46,614 bases of DNA from Blattamonas nauphoetae (lineage: Eukaryota; Preaxostyla; Oxymonadida). Where the stretch lies: the NCBI GenBank assembly GCA_033064195.1, contig JARBJD010000465.1:1-46614 (forward strand). Reading direction: 5' to 3'. The notes under the pieces are model-generated. The model saw only the letters and a program-made list of their open reading frames with translations, was not told the origin of the DNA and ran no database searches. Positions 27,527 to 37,290 of this stretch are shown piece after piece. Position 1 is the first letter of the stretch. Each line of letters begins with the position of its first letter. Made by a program: the position numbers and the translations under genes.

Positions 27527-27920
27527 GATCAACCAGAAATTCATAATACTCCTTGATTATTTTTCCATTGATTGTCTCCGTTGTTTCCATCTCTATTGAT
27601 TCACCAGAACTGTCTTTGAACCAGATCTTCACAATTGATTGTCGAGTAGTTAATTCCCACTTCTTTCGCTTCGCAATCTGTTCGTTGCAGAAGGCAACAA
27701 ACGAGTCATTGAATGCATCAGTCTGGATCCAATCACCATGGATTGTAATGTGCTGAGGAATGTCTTTTGAGATGACAGTTGAGTTACCATTCATTTCTTC
27801 CCTCACATGGATGAGTTTGCAATCAAGAAAGTGAACATATTTTTGATTTCTAGAATTTGTAAAATCAGGAGGGAGTTGAGCAGTGTGAGAATTCTGAATT
27901 GAGAAATAGCGCTTCACCAT
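27510..27920 (-). CDS. 136-aa element protein, unknown function
   Basis: Starts MVKRYFSIQNSHTAQ after TTTTATTTTTGTAG. The sequence looks like a small mixed alpha/beta domain: a beta-rich N-terminal half (YVHFLDCKLIHVREE, HITIHGDWIQTD), a helix (FVAFCNEQIAKRKKWEL), then further strands (SIVKIWFKD) and an acidic C-terminal helix (EYYEFLVDLMLEY). No membrane segment or known motif. Its end overlaps the convergent fibre gene, an arrangement kept in both elements. It sits between fibre and capsid genes, so a virion accessory or fibre-assembly role is possible but unproven. Confidence 0.55.
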   Translation of the reverse strand: MVKRYFSIQNSHTAQLPPDFTNSRNQKYVHFLDCKLIHVREEMNGNSTVISKDIPQHITIHGDWIQTDAFNDSFVAFCNEQIAKRKKWELTTRQSIVKIWFKDSSGESIEMETTETINGKIIKEYYEFLVDLMLEY

Positions 27921-27960
27921 TTGTGTTTTCTACAAAAATAAAATATCATATTTGTTCTGT

Positions 27961-29655
27961 TCAAAAACCTCTCTTCACTTCTTCATATGCTTCTTGGAGT
28001 CGACGATCAATGACATATCGCACTCGTGGTTGTCCATTCTCAATCCAGAACAGCCAGTATGTCGCTTGATGTAGTGCTAGAATTGGAGGAGGAGGACCTT
28101 CTGGAGTTGAGGTGAAATATGGATCGAGTTCTCCCTGATTGATTGGTGATCCTCTGTAGACGATATTCACTGATTCTGCTGTTGAAATACCTTCTTCACC
28201 ACCAGCGATTTCACTTCGATCTGTTGGAACCATGAATGTGAATGAAGTAGCATCCGTAACTGCTCTGGTTCTCTTGAACTCCTTTCCAAAACAGGTAGAA
28301 TTGCGTGACATACAGATTGAATTCTCAAACTCTTCCGTCGCGGAACAACCGATAAAATCACCATTCACCATCATCATTTGATAGAACTCTGGCGAGAGTG
28401 TTGACATCGGGAAATTGGGAAAGTTGGATCCAAGCATTTCGAATCAGCCAACATAATGAGGATTTCTGAAGACTGTACATTCATTTGGTCTTTCAGGGAA
28501 TAAGCACATAAGATTCATGAGATTGTTGAGCTTGATACTGATGTTTGATCTCACTCCCATTGCTGTTGCTTGTGATTGGAACGATTGTGTGTCAATTCTT
28601 TCAGCTTTCAGGACATACAGAGTCTTTGAATATGTGTTGAAGAGTGACTGCTTCGTTGCATCAGTGATTTGATATCCGTAACAAATCGAAGACACTGTAT
28701 CTATCGAAGATGAAAGAACAGTGGCTGTGAAGGATTTGGTTTTGATATATGAAATGTAAAATGAATTCACAGAAGGCATTATATTGTCATCGAATTGAAG
28801 TATTGGATTACCAATTTGTGTAAATTCCTGTGTCAAATTAGAGTATTCTCCATCGAACATGAGACTCATTTGCCCTTCTGGTGCAAGACGAGGCTCGTCT
28901 TTATCTGGATATCGATCTTTCATCATCTCAAGTGTTTTTCTTACAACAGTTGAAGTTCGAATGGGACAATACACTAGTGAATCAGTGGTCAAATGAAATC
29001 TCAAACGTAAATTTCCGAAGATCGAATTTGGATACTGATCAAACGTACTCAGTGGAAGGAGATTCACAAACGGAATAACCAGTGGAATCGTTGCAGTGTA
29101 TGGTTTTTTCTGCCCATTGAGTGTTGGAACATAGTAGAATCCACACACACTTGGATCCATTCTCTGAACATTTTCAAAAAGACTATAGCAATGCTTCATA
29201 TTGTTTTTCTCTTCATACGACTTGAAAGTGTGATACAGAAATGATTCGTGAACATGATTATTCTGGAGTGTATTGTCAATAATGTTTCCTTTACTGTCAA
29301 CCAGTCTCATGTCTCGAATGGCATCTGATGATGATTTGTAACCGTAGAACATTCCGTACAATCCAGCTGACTCTGAAGCATCTGCATCTGATGGATATGT
29401 ATATGGAACAGTAATCGTGAGATCGATATGCAAATGACTCTTCGAAAATTCAGTCACATCATGACCATCATTGCACAATGGAACTTCAATCTCATCTCCG
29501 ATTCTGCATGGCATGGGAGGATTGGTTGGATGCACTTCTTGGATGGAGTAGATGTGAGGTTCTGAATCCCATTGTTTTGGCATATACGATTGCACTTCAA
29601 TTTGTTCGATTAATGTCGATGTTGGTTTGGATTGATTTGATCTGATACTTCTCAT
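27961..29655 (-). pseudogene. second capsid-type protein, outer copy (broken)
   Basis: Equivalent to 10677-12277. Nearly all of the protein is recognisable, about 560 residues, including the paralogous blocks shared with the larger capsid-type protein and the C-terminal PPPPILALHQATYWLFW. It has about one break. The central part is longer than in the inner copy. Start MRSIRSNQSKPTSTL after the T-rich TATAAATG signal. Confidence 0.6.
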
Positions 29656-29704
29656 TTATAGAAAAATAAAAAATACAATATCAATATTTTCTTTTACTGT
29701 TTTG

Positions 29705-29740
29705 TTTCGCCAGAGGCTTCGAACTCCCGATGAGAGTCTC
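29705..29740. repeat. short palindromic repeat after the outer capsid gene
   Basis: TTTCGCCAGAGG followed by CTTCGAACTCCCGATGAGAG. It lies immediately beyond the stop of the 619-aa capsid gene and is absent from the inner copy. It is the only copy of the repeat here that is outside a reading frame. Confidence 0.6.
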
Positions 29741-31599
29741 TACATGATTCCCAAATCTTTGTGTAATGCTTTCAGTGTGTGATTAGGATAGTACTCAACT
29801 TTTGGTTCACCATTGCTGTATCGTAATACCCACCATGTGGTTGCAGTGGTTGCTAATATTGGTGCTGGAGGATGTGTAAATGTTGTCATATCACCACCAC
29901 TTTGACTTGGGTTGTATACATTATAGTATGTATCGAGATTACCTTGATAGATTGGATGGGATCTTAAAGTGACAGCAGTATTTCCTTTTGAACTGATCGA
30001 ATCATTACAGTTTGTTGGACATCCACTCCTCTGAGTAGGAAAGCACAGAAGGAAGTCAGTATTGTCATGAACTGGACGAACTCTTGTCATTGTTTCATTG
30101 GGATATGTTCCGTCACCAGTGAGTTTCTCTTCAACGAGAGAATCCGTTCGTGACCGCTCCAAATCATCAGGAACAGCTAGGTACGAATCGAGATTGAGAG
30201 TTGATAATGCGAACTGATAGAAGCGAGCTCCAATAGTTGTTGTCGGTTGTTCTGGATAGTACCTGTTTTGTAAAGTCACTTGAATATTCTTCTGCATTGG
30301 ATTGTGGAAACAAGTGACTTCATTGTCGTAATGACGGAAGAGGAGCATGATATCCTTAGCATTCACCACTACCATTTGCTGAGTACAATCAATTCCTGTT
30401 GCCGTTGGCGTCTTCTGAAATGGATAGAATGAGATCTTCTCAGCTGGAATTGTTCCAGGACGATTCTGATACATCTCCATGAGTTTCTTTATCGCACCAT
30501 CTTTCATTTTGTATCCAACACTCATGCAATACACATCATCAATCCGATAGTTTGTGACGTTTAATGAGATGTACTGATCCACAAATTCTGGTTCTGTTGT
30601 CACGACATTGGCTGTTGAGCATACAATGTCTTTTGTGACAGTTGGTTGGAGAAATGATTGACCAATTTGAACGAAGTTCTTTGTGCATGAGGTTACGAGA
30701 TTGTTTAAGAAATATGGACGATGTTGAATACAATTTTGAATTGCTGCTTTAATCGTTGGTGCTGCTGCTGTTCCAGTGACGAGTGATGATAGTGTATCTT
30801 TCAAAGTAAGTTCAGGATTCACAGAACAACAAACAAACGCATCCTCATTCATGTGCACACTCAATTTCAAATCACCAAAGAGACATTTTGGATAGTCAGT
30901 CATCCCTGAGAATATCAGAAGATCTTCAAGATTAATCGACACACGAATAGGCACATCAATAGTGTCTTGAAACACTCCTGTTCCAGACGTTGTTGTGAAA
31001 GCAGATATTGGAATATAAACACCAGCAACAGATTCATCATGAGTCCAAGCATTTTTCCAAGGTGTGTGACAATGTTTTCGATTCTCCAATTGACTCTTTG
31101 GTTTGATCATATTGTAGATGTGAGACTCCATGGATACATCATTGTTTGTTGTGCTGATGATTCTCTGATTGTTGTGAAGAACAGTGAGGGCACGAAAGAT
31201 TGATGCTGAATGCTTGAGTCCAACGAAAATGAATATCCTCTCATTCATGTATGATCCAATTTTACCAGAAGTTGTCTTCCAATTATTGAGTTTCAAAGTT
31301 GCTGTCATTGTGAACGTAATGAATGAATCATCAATTTGACAAATGTCCTGATTACCAGTCAACGGAATGATTATCTCTTGTCCTGTGTAGAATCGTGCAT
31401 TCTCTGATGGTTTCAATTCTTGGATTGAAGTACTGTGTGCTCCATCATTCAGAAGGTAATTGATGTGATGCTCAGACATGAGTTGCTGTTGTATTTGGCC
31501 AATGTCATCTCGTGTGTATTCTATCCTTCCAGTGGTATTTCCAGTCAATGATGATGCTCCAGTTCTTTTGTTTGTCAGATGTGTTAAATGTGAGTTCAT
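29740..31599 (-). CDS. major capsid-type protein, outer copy
   Basis: 619 residues, open, about 96-97% identical to the inner 621-residue protein by eye, with substitutions scattered (LKLNNWKTTSGK against LRVNNWQTTAGK). The last residues differ because the short palindromic repeat lies at its 3' end. That both elements keep this frame open, while neighbours have decayed, suggests either recent arrival or slower decay by chance. See the inner copy for fold and role. Confidence 0.65.
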   Translation of the reverse strand: MNSHLTHLTNKRTGASSLTGNTTGRIEYTRDDIGQIQQQLMSEHHINYLLNDGAHSTSIQELKPSENARFYTGQEIIIPLTGNQDICQIDDSFITFTMTATLKLNNWKTTSGKIGSYMNERIFIFVGLKHSASIFRALTVLHNNQRIISTTNNDVSMESHIYNMIKPKSQLENRKHCHTPWKNAWTHDESVAGVYIPISAFTTTSGTGVFQDTIDVPIRVSINLEDLLIFSGMTDYPKCLFGDLKLSVHMNEDAFVCCSVNPELTLKDTLSSLVTGTAAAPTIKAAIQNCIQHRPYFLNNLVTSCTKNFVQIGQSFLQPTVTKDIVCSTANVVTTEPEFVDQYISLNVTNYRIDDVYCMSVGYKMKDGAIKKLMEMYQNRPGTIPAEKISFYPFQKTPTATGIDCTQQMVVVNAKDIMLLFRHYDNEVTCFHNPMQKNIQVTLQNRYYPEQPTTTIGARFYQFALSTLNLDSYLAVPDDLERSRTDSLVEEKLTGDGTYPNETMTRVRPVHDNTDFLLCFPTQRSGCPTNCNDSISSKGNTAVTLRSHPIYQGNLDTYYNVYNPSQSGGDMTTFTHPPAPILATTATTWWVLRYSNGEPKVEYYPNHTLKALHKDLGIM

Positions 31600-31640
31600 T
31601 TTAACAAAAATAAAAAATTACATTTATGCTTTAACTCTAG

Positions 31641-31940
31641 TTACTTTTTCTTTTTTGGTTTCTTCGCTTTCGGTTTCAGCTTTTCTTCTAGTTTCATTAT
31701 TTCACCTCTGAGCTTGTTCGCTACTGCAGTGTTTCCTTCATTGATCGCTTGCTCGTATTGTGCCATCTTTTCTGCGTGGATTTGCTGATCCGACTTCACA
31801 TCTGGGATCATTTCAATTCCTGTCTGTGCTACCTTCGAAATCAGAGGCCCTACAAATGGAATGAGATTCAGAAATGGAGCTCCAACTCTGAGTATGTTTT
31901 TACCAACTGCTGCTAATTTGGATAACCAACCTGGTGCCAT
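31641..31940 (-). CDS. small MAPG protein A, outer copy
   Basis: 99 residues, almost identical to 14231-14530, with the same hydrophobic N-terminal half and terminal KPKAKKPKKKK. The start follows TTTTTATTTTCCTAAAATG. The few differences are conservative (LRLEEK against MKLEEK). Confidence 0.6.
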   Translation of the reverse strand: MAPGWLSKLAAVGKNILRVGAPFLNLIPFVGPLISKVAQTGIEMIPDVKSDQQIHAEKMAQYEQAINEGNTAVANKLRGEIMKLEEKLKPKAKKPKKKK

Positions 31941-31977
31941 TTTAGGAAAATAAAAATATTCGAATACTAGTGAATGT

Positions 31978-32286
31978 TTATCCTTTGAATTGAATTTTGG
32001 AATTAGGCGAGAGTGGCATATCATCATTGGAGTATCGTCCATTTCGTGGAGGTTCGTACTCGATCATCTGTGGTTTTTGTAGACGATTGATCACCTTATT
32101 TTGTTGATAAACGTCCATCATTCCTCCTAATCCATTGAGTATTCCACCCGCGGTTTGTCCGAATTTACTGTTCGTTTGAGAGAGCAATCCACCACCGACT
32201 TGAAGTAATGTTGGAGCTAGAGGTTTGATGAATTGAAAGAATTGCTTGCCGATATTTTTGAGTTTGTTGAAACTTCCTGGTGCCAT
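31978..32286 (-). CDS. small MAPG protein B, outer copy
   Basis: 102 residues, nearly identical to 14568-14876 (glycine-rich centre, PPRNGRY tail). Unlike the inner copy, about 45 bp separate its ATG from the T-rich TTTTTTATTTTTAC block, so the leader is longer and the near-zero leader typical of these genes is lost here. Confidence 0.55.
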   Translation of the reverse strand: MAPGSFNKLKNIGKQFFQFIKPLAPTLLQVGGGLLSQTNSKFGQTAGGILNGLGGMMDVYQQNKVINRLQKPQMIEYEPPRNGRYSNDDMPLSPNSKIQFKG

Positions 32287-32399
32287 TTATGCAATTTTGA
32301 GAAATTGTGTTGAAGAGACGAAGTCTATTTAAGTAAAAATAAAAAATACAATTCATTTATAATTTTAACGAGGAAATAGTCTCAGAAGAGATTTCTGCC

Positions 32400-33029
32400 C
32401 TAACGGGGTATAGCTTTCGTCAGAGAAATGCCATAATTGAGAATTGTGTTGTATGCTTCATTGAAGGCAATGCTCATATCTTTTCCTCCAACAAGAATCT
32501 TGAAAATTGTTCGAAAGATTGGGAGTTTATTCAGACATAAACACATATCAGACAGGTCATCCAGTTCAATCACCACATCATTGATTCCAGTGAGTGTAGC
32601 AATCAGCGCACATAAATCACTTTGGTTTGTGATCAGTTTCTTCGAAGGTTCAATGAGATTATTCAGTAGTTTCTTTTCACAAGCAAATGCATTCTTGTAC
32701 ACTAACAGTAGTTGATCTTTGAATGCTGAAATATTGGAGGTGTATTCTCGGAGTGGAATGGAACGACTCTGAATTGGTGCTGATGGATATGTCTCCAATG
32801 GTGGATCGTAAACACCTCGTTCATTGGATACCACAGGTTCAGAGCACACTCTTTCTCTCCCCAAAGGAGGGTTCGAAGCCTCTAGCGAGACCATCTCCAT
32901 CTTCGATCCTCTATTATCTACACCAGCTTTGCTCCTATCCTCGATGATGACATTGTTGGTGATTGATGTTGGTACTGAAGAAGAACATGTGTGTTTCGTA
33001 AATTGACAACTTAGAATTGGTTGCATCAC
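32400..33029 (-). CDS. 209-aa element protein, outer copy
   Basis: Same length as the inner copy and only a handful of substitutions; it keeps YPSAP, the CLCLNK segment and the in-frame palindromic repeat (32854-32890). The start MMQPILSCQF follows TTTTTTATTTTTATAG. The hairpin pair at its 3' end (about 32383-32409) is retained. Confidence 0.55.
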   Translation of the reverse strand: MMQPILSCQFTKHTCSSSVPTSITNNVIIEDRSKAGVDNRGSKMEMVSLEASNPPLGRERVCSEPVVSNERGVYDPPLETYPSAPIQSRSIPLREYTSNISAFKDQLLLVYKNAFACEKKLLNNLIEPSKKLITNQSDLCALIATLTGINDVVIELDDLSDMCLCLNKLPIFRTIFKILVGGKDMSIAFNEAYNTILNYGISLTKAIPR

Positions 33030-33069
33030 TTTCTATAAAAATAAAAAATATATATTAATGTTTTTAAAT

Positions 33070-34032
33070 TCACATTTCTGCTCGATCTATAGCTCCCATT
33101 CCAGAACTGTCCAACTGTGCAAATCGATAGTACCCAGGCATTTCAGATTGGTATCCACTGATATCATCATCTGTGACTGTTTTGAATGCTTTGGCTTTCA
33201 GTTTATGAACTTCTGTTGATATGTGAGTTGAATAGCGAGTACAGTATTCCGATAAATACGTTGTATCTTGAGTGATCATTTGGAGAAACACTGGATAAAT
33301 CTGATCTTTGAAGGCTTTCTTTTGTTTCATACTGGGATTGTAGTCCTGAACATGATCATGAAGCCATTGATCCCACATCAGTGATGCAATCTGTGATTGA
33401 ATTGAATTGAACACCATATTGTCTAACACATTCTTGCTGGGATCAGCTGGATTGCTTCGATTTGCACGAGTTATTCCCAATGTGTCTGTCATGTGTTCAC
33501 CAACAGCTCTCTTCATTATTGCATATGGTTGTTGAGATCGTTTGGTCTTCATCTCTTCATAGCTGATGTCTCGATAATTGGTTGGCAAATCGTATGTTCC
33601 ATTTTTGAGGAAATTCCGATGTACAGCTTTGATTCTCCTTCCATTCTCTTGATTGAATGATGTGTATGGTTTCTGTCTTCGCAAATCTGGAGTTGGATTC
33701 ATGGCGTAGTATGTCTCTTTAACTGGTCTACTGTTGTATGGAGTTAGCATGGCACCATTGACTGCAATCAGATCTCCAGTTTCATTATCGTAGACCATCA
33801 CATCAGGAACTTGTCCATATTGTTCTACTTTCGCAGTCCAATTTCGTCCAGTTCTCGTAATATACTCACGAGCTGATGGAAGACTACACAGAGCATCATT
33901 GCGTCTGGTTTGAATATCATCGTCGGCATAGATTCGTTTCAATGCTGCTTGAGTCTCCGGTCCGTATCTCATTTTTGGTTTCTTCGCTTGTGCTTTTCTT
34001 TGTGGTTGAACGTACACTATCTTTTGTGACAT
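33070..34032 (-). CDS. 320-aa conserved element protein, outer copy
   Basis: Identical to the inner protein except for a cluster of changes near the C-terminus (VTDDDISGYQ against VADDNIDQYQ). The identity at DNA level from 33175 onward includes silent sites, so it reflects recombination rather than selection. Confidence 0.6.
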   Translation of the reverse strand: MSQKIVYVQPQRKAQAKKPKMRYGPETQAALKRIYADDDIQTRRNDALCSLPSAREYITRTGRNWTAKVEQYGQVPDVMVYDNETGDLIAVNGAMLTPYNSRPVKETYYAMNPTPDLRRQKPYTSFNQENGRRIKAVHRNFLKNGTYDLPTNYRDISYEEMKTKRSQQPYAIMKRAVGEHMTDTLGITRANRSNPADPSKNVLDNMVFNSIQSQIASLMWDQWLHDHVQDYNPSMKQKKAFKDQIYPVFLQMITQDTTYLSEYCTRYSTHISTEVHKLKAKAFKTVTDDDISGYQSEMPGYYRFAQLDSSGMGAIDRAEM

Positions 34033-34093
34033 TGTGTGTTTTCATACAAAATAAAAAAACCAAAAGTATATTTTAATTAGAGTTAAATCATAA

Positions 34094-34939
34094 ATGAAGA
34101 AATCATCGATGTCTCTAACAGCATATGTGAATGCACAATTGAGTGAAGCATCAAATAGGAATGTTTCTCATGAAGTGCAATCACAAATACATCCAGACTT
34201 GAATTTCAATCGCAATAGTGTCAATGTCCTCGTTGGTAACAGAGGAAGTGGAAAGACATTCAATGCTCTTCGAGAGGTTGCCAAGCTCCAGAATGTTCAA
34301 GTTAGAAATGAACTATTCCATCTCTTTGTCTTCGTCACTGATAAGAACATTGATCCAACCTTCGATAAATTCAAACCAATATTGAACGTTCCGTATGTGA
34401 AAGTCAAATACGATGATGCACTTCCATTTCTGTTGGAACTCTCCGAATCGAAAGCTGCTTATGAAGAGATCATAGACAATCAATGGCAAGAGAGAATCAC
34501 TGATGAATGCAGAGAGGATCTCTTTGACTCACTTTACATTGATGACTTCTCAGTTAAGAATCTCCAAACAATAATCCTCCTTGATGACTGTCGTAGGATC
34601 CTAGGTGAACGGAGAACATCCAAAAATAGAATGACAATGATGGACTTGTTACTGGAGAATCGACAACCGAAGTTCACTTTCTTTCTGACGATGCATGAAC
34701 TCTTCAGTTTGTCAGCAGACATGAAGTCAAACGTCGATTCAATGTGGATCTTTGGAGGATTCAACAAAGAACGAATCAGTCGAGTCTATCCTCAGTTGAA
34801 CTCACCAATTGACATTCAACAATTTTGGAATATTTATCAACGAAAACAGAAATGTGAAGCAATCATTCTTCGATACAATACTGATGGAGTGGCACTGAAT
34901 GAGATCAACAAAGATGGGTTAATCAGAAGGGTCCGTTAG
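34094..34939 (+). CDS. A32-like packaging ATPase, outer copy
   Basis: 281 residues, open, with Walker A GNRGSGKT at residues 48-55 and Walker B IILLDD near 160-165. It lacks the 12-residue N-terminal piece of the inner copy, so this is probably the ancestral form. Divergent from the 320-aa gene; its 3' end overlaps the converging 108-aa gene by 21 bp, as in the inner copy. Confidence 0.85.
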   Translation: MKKSSMSLTAYVNAQLSEASNRNVSHEVQSQIHPDLNFNRNSVNVLVGNRGSGKTFNALREVAKLQNVQVRNELFHLFVFVTDKNIDPTFDKFKPILNVPYVKVKYDDALPFLLELSESKAAYEEIIDNQWQERITDECREDLFDSLYIDDFSVKNLQTIILLDDCRRILGERRTSKNRMTMMDLLLENRQPKFTFFLTMHELFSLSADMKSNVDSMWIFGGFNKERISRVYPQLNSPIDIQQFWNIYQRKQKCEAIILRYNTDGVALNEINKDGLIRRVR

Positions 34940-35245
34940 TTCTTGAATAAGGTTTCCAATTGAGTCAGTCAGCGCTCGAATTGATTCTTCAATGTCTGAT
35001 AATCTTTGATCAATCGATTGTGAATTAGGAGGAGTGGAAGCATCAGTATATCGTTTCCTCAGTGCAATCTCACCTCTTATTTTTGTTATTCTGTATCCAT
35101 CAATTTGGATCATCCTATTCAGTTTCTGAGTTGTGTACTCATTCAGTTCTTTTCTATTCTTCTCCAAGTATCTCTGAAAGTCGTGGATGTTCGTGAACTC
35201 CTTTTGTTCTGGATCAAACGGTTCTAATATTTTCAGTGATGACAT
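34919..35245 (-). CDS. 108-aa element protein with C-terminal coiled coil, outer copy
   Basis: Same protein as at 17502-17861 without the 11-residue palindromic-repeat piece. Charged helical centre (QRYLEKNRKELNEYTTQK) and a heptad-like end (RLSDIEESIRALTDSIG). The start follows TTTTTATTTCATTGAAATG, slightly off the usual TAAATG. Confidence 0.55.
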   Translation of the reverse strand: MSSLKILEPFDPEQKEFTNIHDFQRYLEKNRKELNEYTTQKLNRMIQIDGYRITKIRGEIALRKRYTDASTPPNSQSIDQRLSDIEESIRALTDSIGNLIQELTDPSD

Positions 35246-35281
35246 TTCAATGAAATAAAAATATTTGAAACATTGTTGAAG

Positions 35282-37267
35282 TTACGCCAAATTAAAGTCA
35301 GCAATGAATTCTGGAGTTAAATCGTCAATTGAGTCTGCATGGAACTTTGTGTGTTGGATTGGAACGTAGACAACTTTTGACAGACACGTCAGTCCATTCA
35401 GTAGTGTAGCTATGACATTACCGTGTTTGTACTCAATGAATTTCCCCACGAATTGAAACTGTCTTCGCTTCTTCTGAAACTTAGCAACAGTCTTGTTCAA
35501 GTCAAGATGAATCAACAATATGTTTCCTGGTTTGTATCGCCATAGCATCTGTGTTGTCTGTTGTCGTTGGATGTTCTTCAATTGCTCTTCACAACTGGAG
35601 ATATACAGTGCTTCGATTTCACGATTGTTTTGTGCTTGTTGTGGAGTGAACTTGTTCCAGTACGCTCGATGTGGAGTCATGTTGTAGTATTCCACCATCT
35701 GATTCATCATTGTATGATTTGCCATTTGTGTCGCATTGTCTTGGAATCCATCTCTGATTGTTCTTATCACGCGATCGACAATTCTGTTGTGATTTGTAAA
35801 TGGTGAGCTTGTGAAATAAGTATTGACATTCTGATCCTTGAAAAACTCTGATGCTTCTCCACTAGTCCATGCAGCTTCTCCATCACCACGAATGTTGTTC
35901 ACGTGAACGCCACGATAATTAATCAGGTCATTGATTGCAGTCTTGACTTTGCTCCATGATTTATCCAGTACAGGAATGACGACCAGGTATTTAGTGTTGA
36001 TGTTAATGGCAAAGAGATAGATCTGCAACACTGTTTTCGACGTTGGTGATTGGATAAATACAAGATCAATTTCCCAGGATCCAAACTTGGGAGAAAAGTA
36101 TGGTCTATCACAATTCTGAGGAACCTTTCTGTCCGATGTCTTCTGTGGATCACCTGTTATTGCTTTGGACATGAACTGCATTTTTGATCGAAAAGGATAC
36201 ACAATTTTTTCCGTTGTTTTAGGAATCATTGGTGGATCAATTCTCATTCTGTCACTTCCTTTCTCTCTCTGAATTTTCCTGGGATGTGCAGCACTCCATC
36301 TATGATCATATTCCTCATACCAATCCTGAAATGATCTTCCTCCGAATGGGATTTGTTTTGTGTGAGTCAGAATGAAGTCAAGATCTTCGTTCGCAATCTT
36401 TCTGTTTATTGAGGCTCGAACAAATGTGTCTCTGTTCATTTTATTTGCATCCAGCATGTGAGAGGTAATAAAGTGTTCCATTTGCTTTTGATTATTCATT
36501 ATTGAGTTCTCAGCTTTGATCTGTTCATCTTCTGAATCGTTTCTCTGTTGATGATCAAACAATCCTTTCATTTGTGCCAACTTATTGAGCACTTGCTGTG
36601 TCGTCGGTTCATTCTGTCTGATCTCCCTCACTGGGTGGTTGGACGCAGTTGGTGTGAAGAAGGGATTTCTCTCTATTGGATCCTGCATCTGTGAAATTGG
36701 TATACTGTCATCATCATCTTCATCATCATCATCATCATCATCATCCTCATCATCCTCTTCGAACTTCCTCTCCTTCATTGGATATTCATATTCAAACCCC
36801 ATTGATTTCAAGTTTCTCTTCAGTCCAGGAATAATTAGATATTCAGGTGGTTCTATTGCTATTGGTCTTTGCACTGGAATGGGTATTGGTCTTGCCTCTG
36901 CAGGGCTTCGAACTCTTGGTGAGAGAATTGGTGTCACTTGTTGATTGTACTTTCGATGATATTCTTTATACATCTTGTATGCTTTTTCACATCTCCAATC
37001 ACTAAAACGTTTTCCCAAGAATTCAATAAGAAACTGTGAGACTACTTTTGTTCCATCTGAAATAGTTAAATTAGGAGGTAATCCACCATTGAACCAATCC
37101 TCGAAATATGTTTCGTCGTTTGCTACATATTCTCCATGTGAATCATAGACATCATATACTGGTAAAGTGTTGGTTCTATTGAACTTGACATTGAATATTT
37201 TCTCTTGAGAGTGTTGTGTGCAATTCAGTAACCTATCCACTAATGTATTGATCTGTCGTGTATTCAT
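35282..37267 (-). CDS. retroviral-type (rve) integrase, open copy
   Basis: 661 residues. Residues 1-110 form an N-terminal domain with DETYFEDWFNGG. Residues 111-215 are a proline-rich and strongly acidic linker encoded in part by a (TCA)n tract. Residues 390-510 are the rve core: IDLVFIQSPTSK with Asp401, RGDGEAAW with Asp462 and NHNRIVDRVIRTIRD with an acidic residue near 498, the spacing of retroviral-type integrases. Residues 575-640 resemble the SH3-like C-terminal domain (YKPGNILLIHLD, KGRR-like KKRRQFQFVGKF). The enzyme would join element ends to host DNA and cause the 6-bp duplication. The start is at the TAAATG after TTTATTTTTGAA. Confidence 0.88.
   Translation of the reverse strand: MNTRQINTLVDRLLNCTQHSQEKIFNVKFNRTNTLPVYDVYDSHGEYVANDETYFEDWFNGGLPPNLTISDGTKVVSQFLIEFLGKRFSDWRCEKAYKMYKEYHRKYNQQVTPILSPRVRSPAEARPIPIPVQRPIAIEPPEYLIIPGLKRNLKSMGFEYEYPMKERKFEEDDEDDDDDDDDEDDDDSIPISQMQDPIERNPFFTPTASNHPVREIRQNEPTTQQVLNKLAQMKGLFDHQQRNDSEDEQIKAENSIMNNQKQMEHFITSHMLDANKMNRDTFVRASINRKIANEDLDFILTHTKQIPFGGRSFQDWYEEYDHRWSAAHPRKIQREKGSDRMRIDPPMIPKTTEKIVYPFRSKMQFMSKAITGDPQKTSDRKVPQNCDRPYFSPKFGSWEIDLVFIQSPTSKTVLQIYLFAININTKYLVVIPVLDKSWSKVKTAINDLINYRGVHVNNIRGDGEAAWTSGEASEFFKDQNVNTYFTSSPFTNHNRIVDRVIRTIRDGFQDNATQMANHTMMNQMVEYYNMTPHRAYWNKFTPQQAQNNREIEALYISSCEEQLKNIQRQQTTQMLWRYKPGNILLIHLDLNKTVAKFQKKRRQFQFVGKFIEYKHGNVIATLLNGLTCLSKVVYVPIQHTKFHADSIDDLTPEFIADFNLA
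36711..36760. repeat. trinucleotide microsatellite in integrase linker
   Basis: An interrupted (TCA/TCC/TCT)n run encodes the Asp/Glu tract of the outer integrase. The inner integrase has a much shorter version near 19296-19320, so the tract has changed length since the copies separated, always in whole codons. Confidence 0.85.
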
Positions 37268-37290
37268 TTATTCAAAAATAAAGTTTGTGT

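Noticed and set aside
36585-36944. 119-codon plus-strand frame with a long serine run
   Set aside because: It is the complement of the Asp/Glu microsatellite in the integrase linker and has no support of its own.
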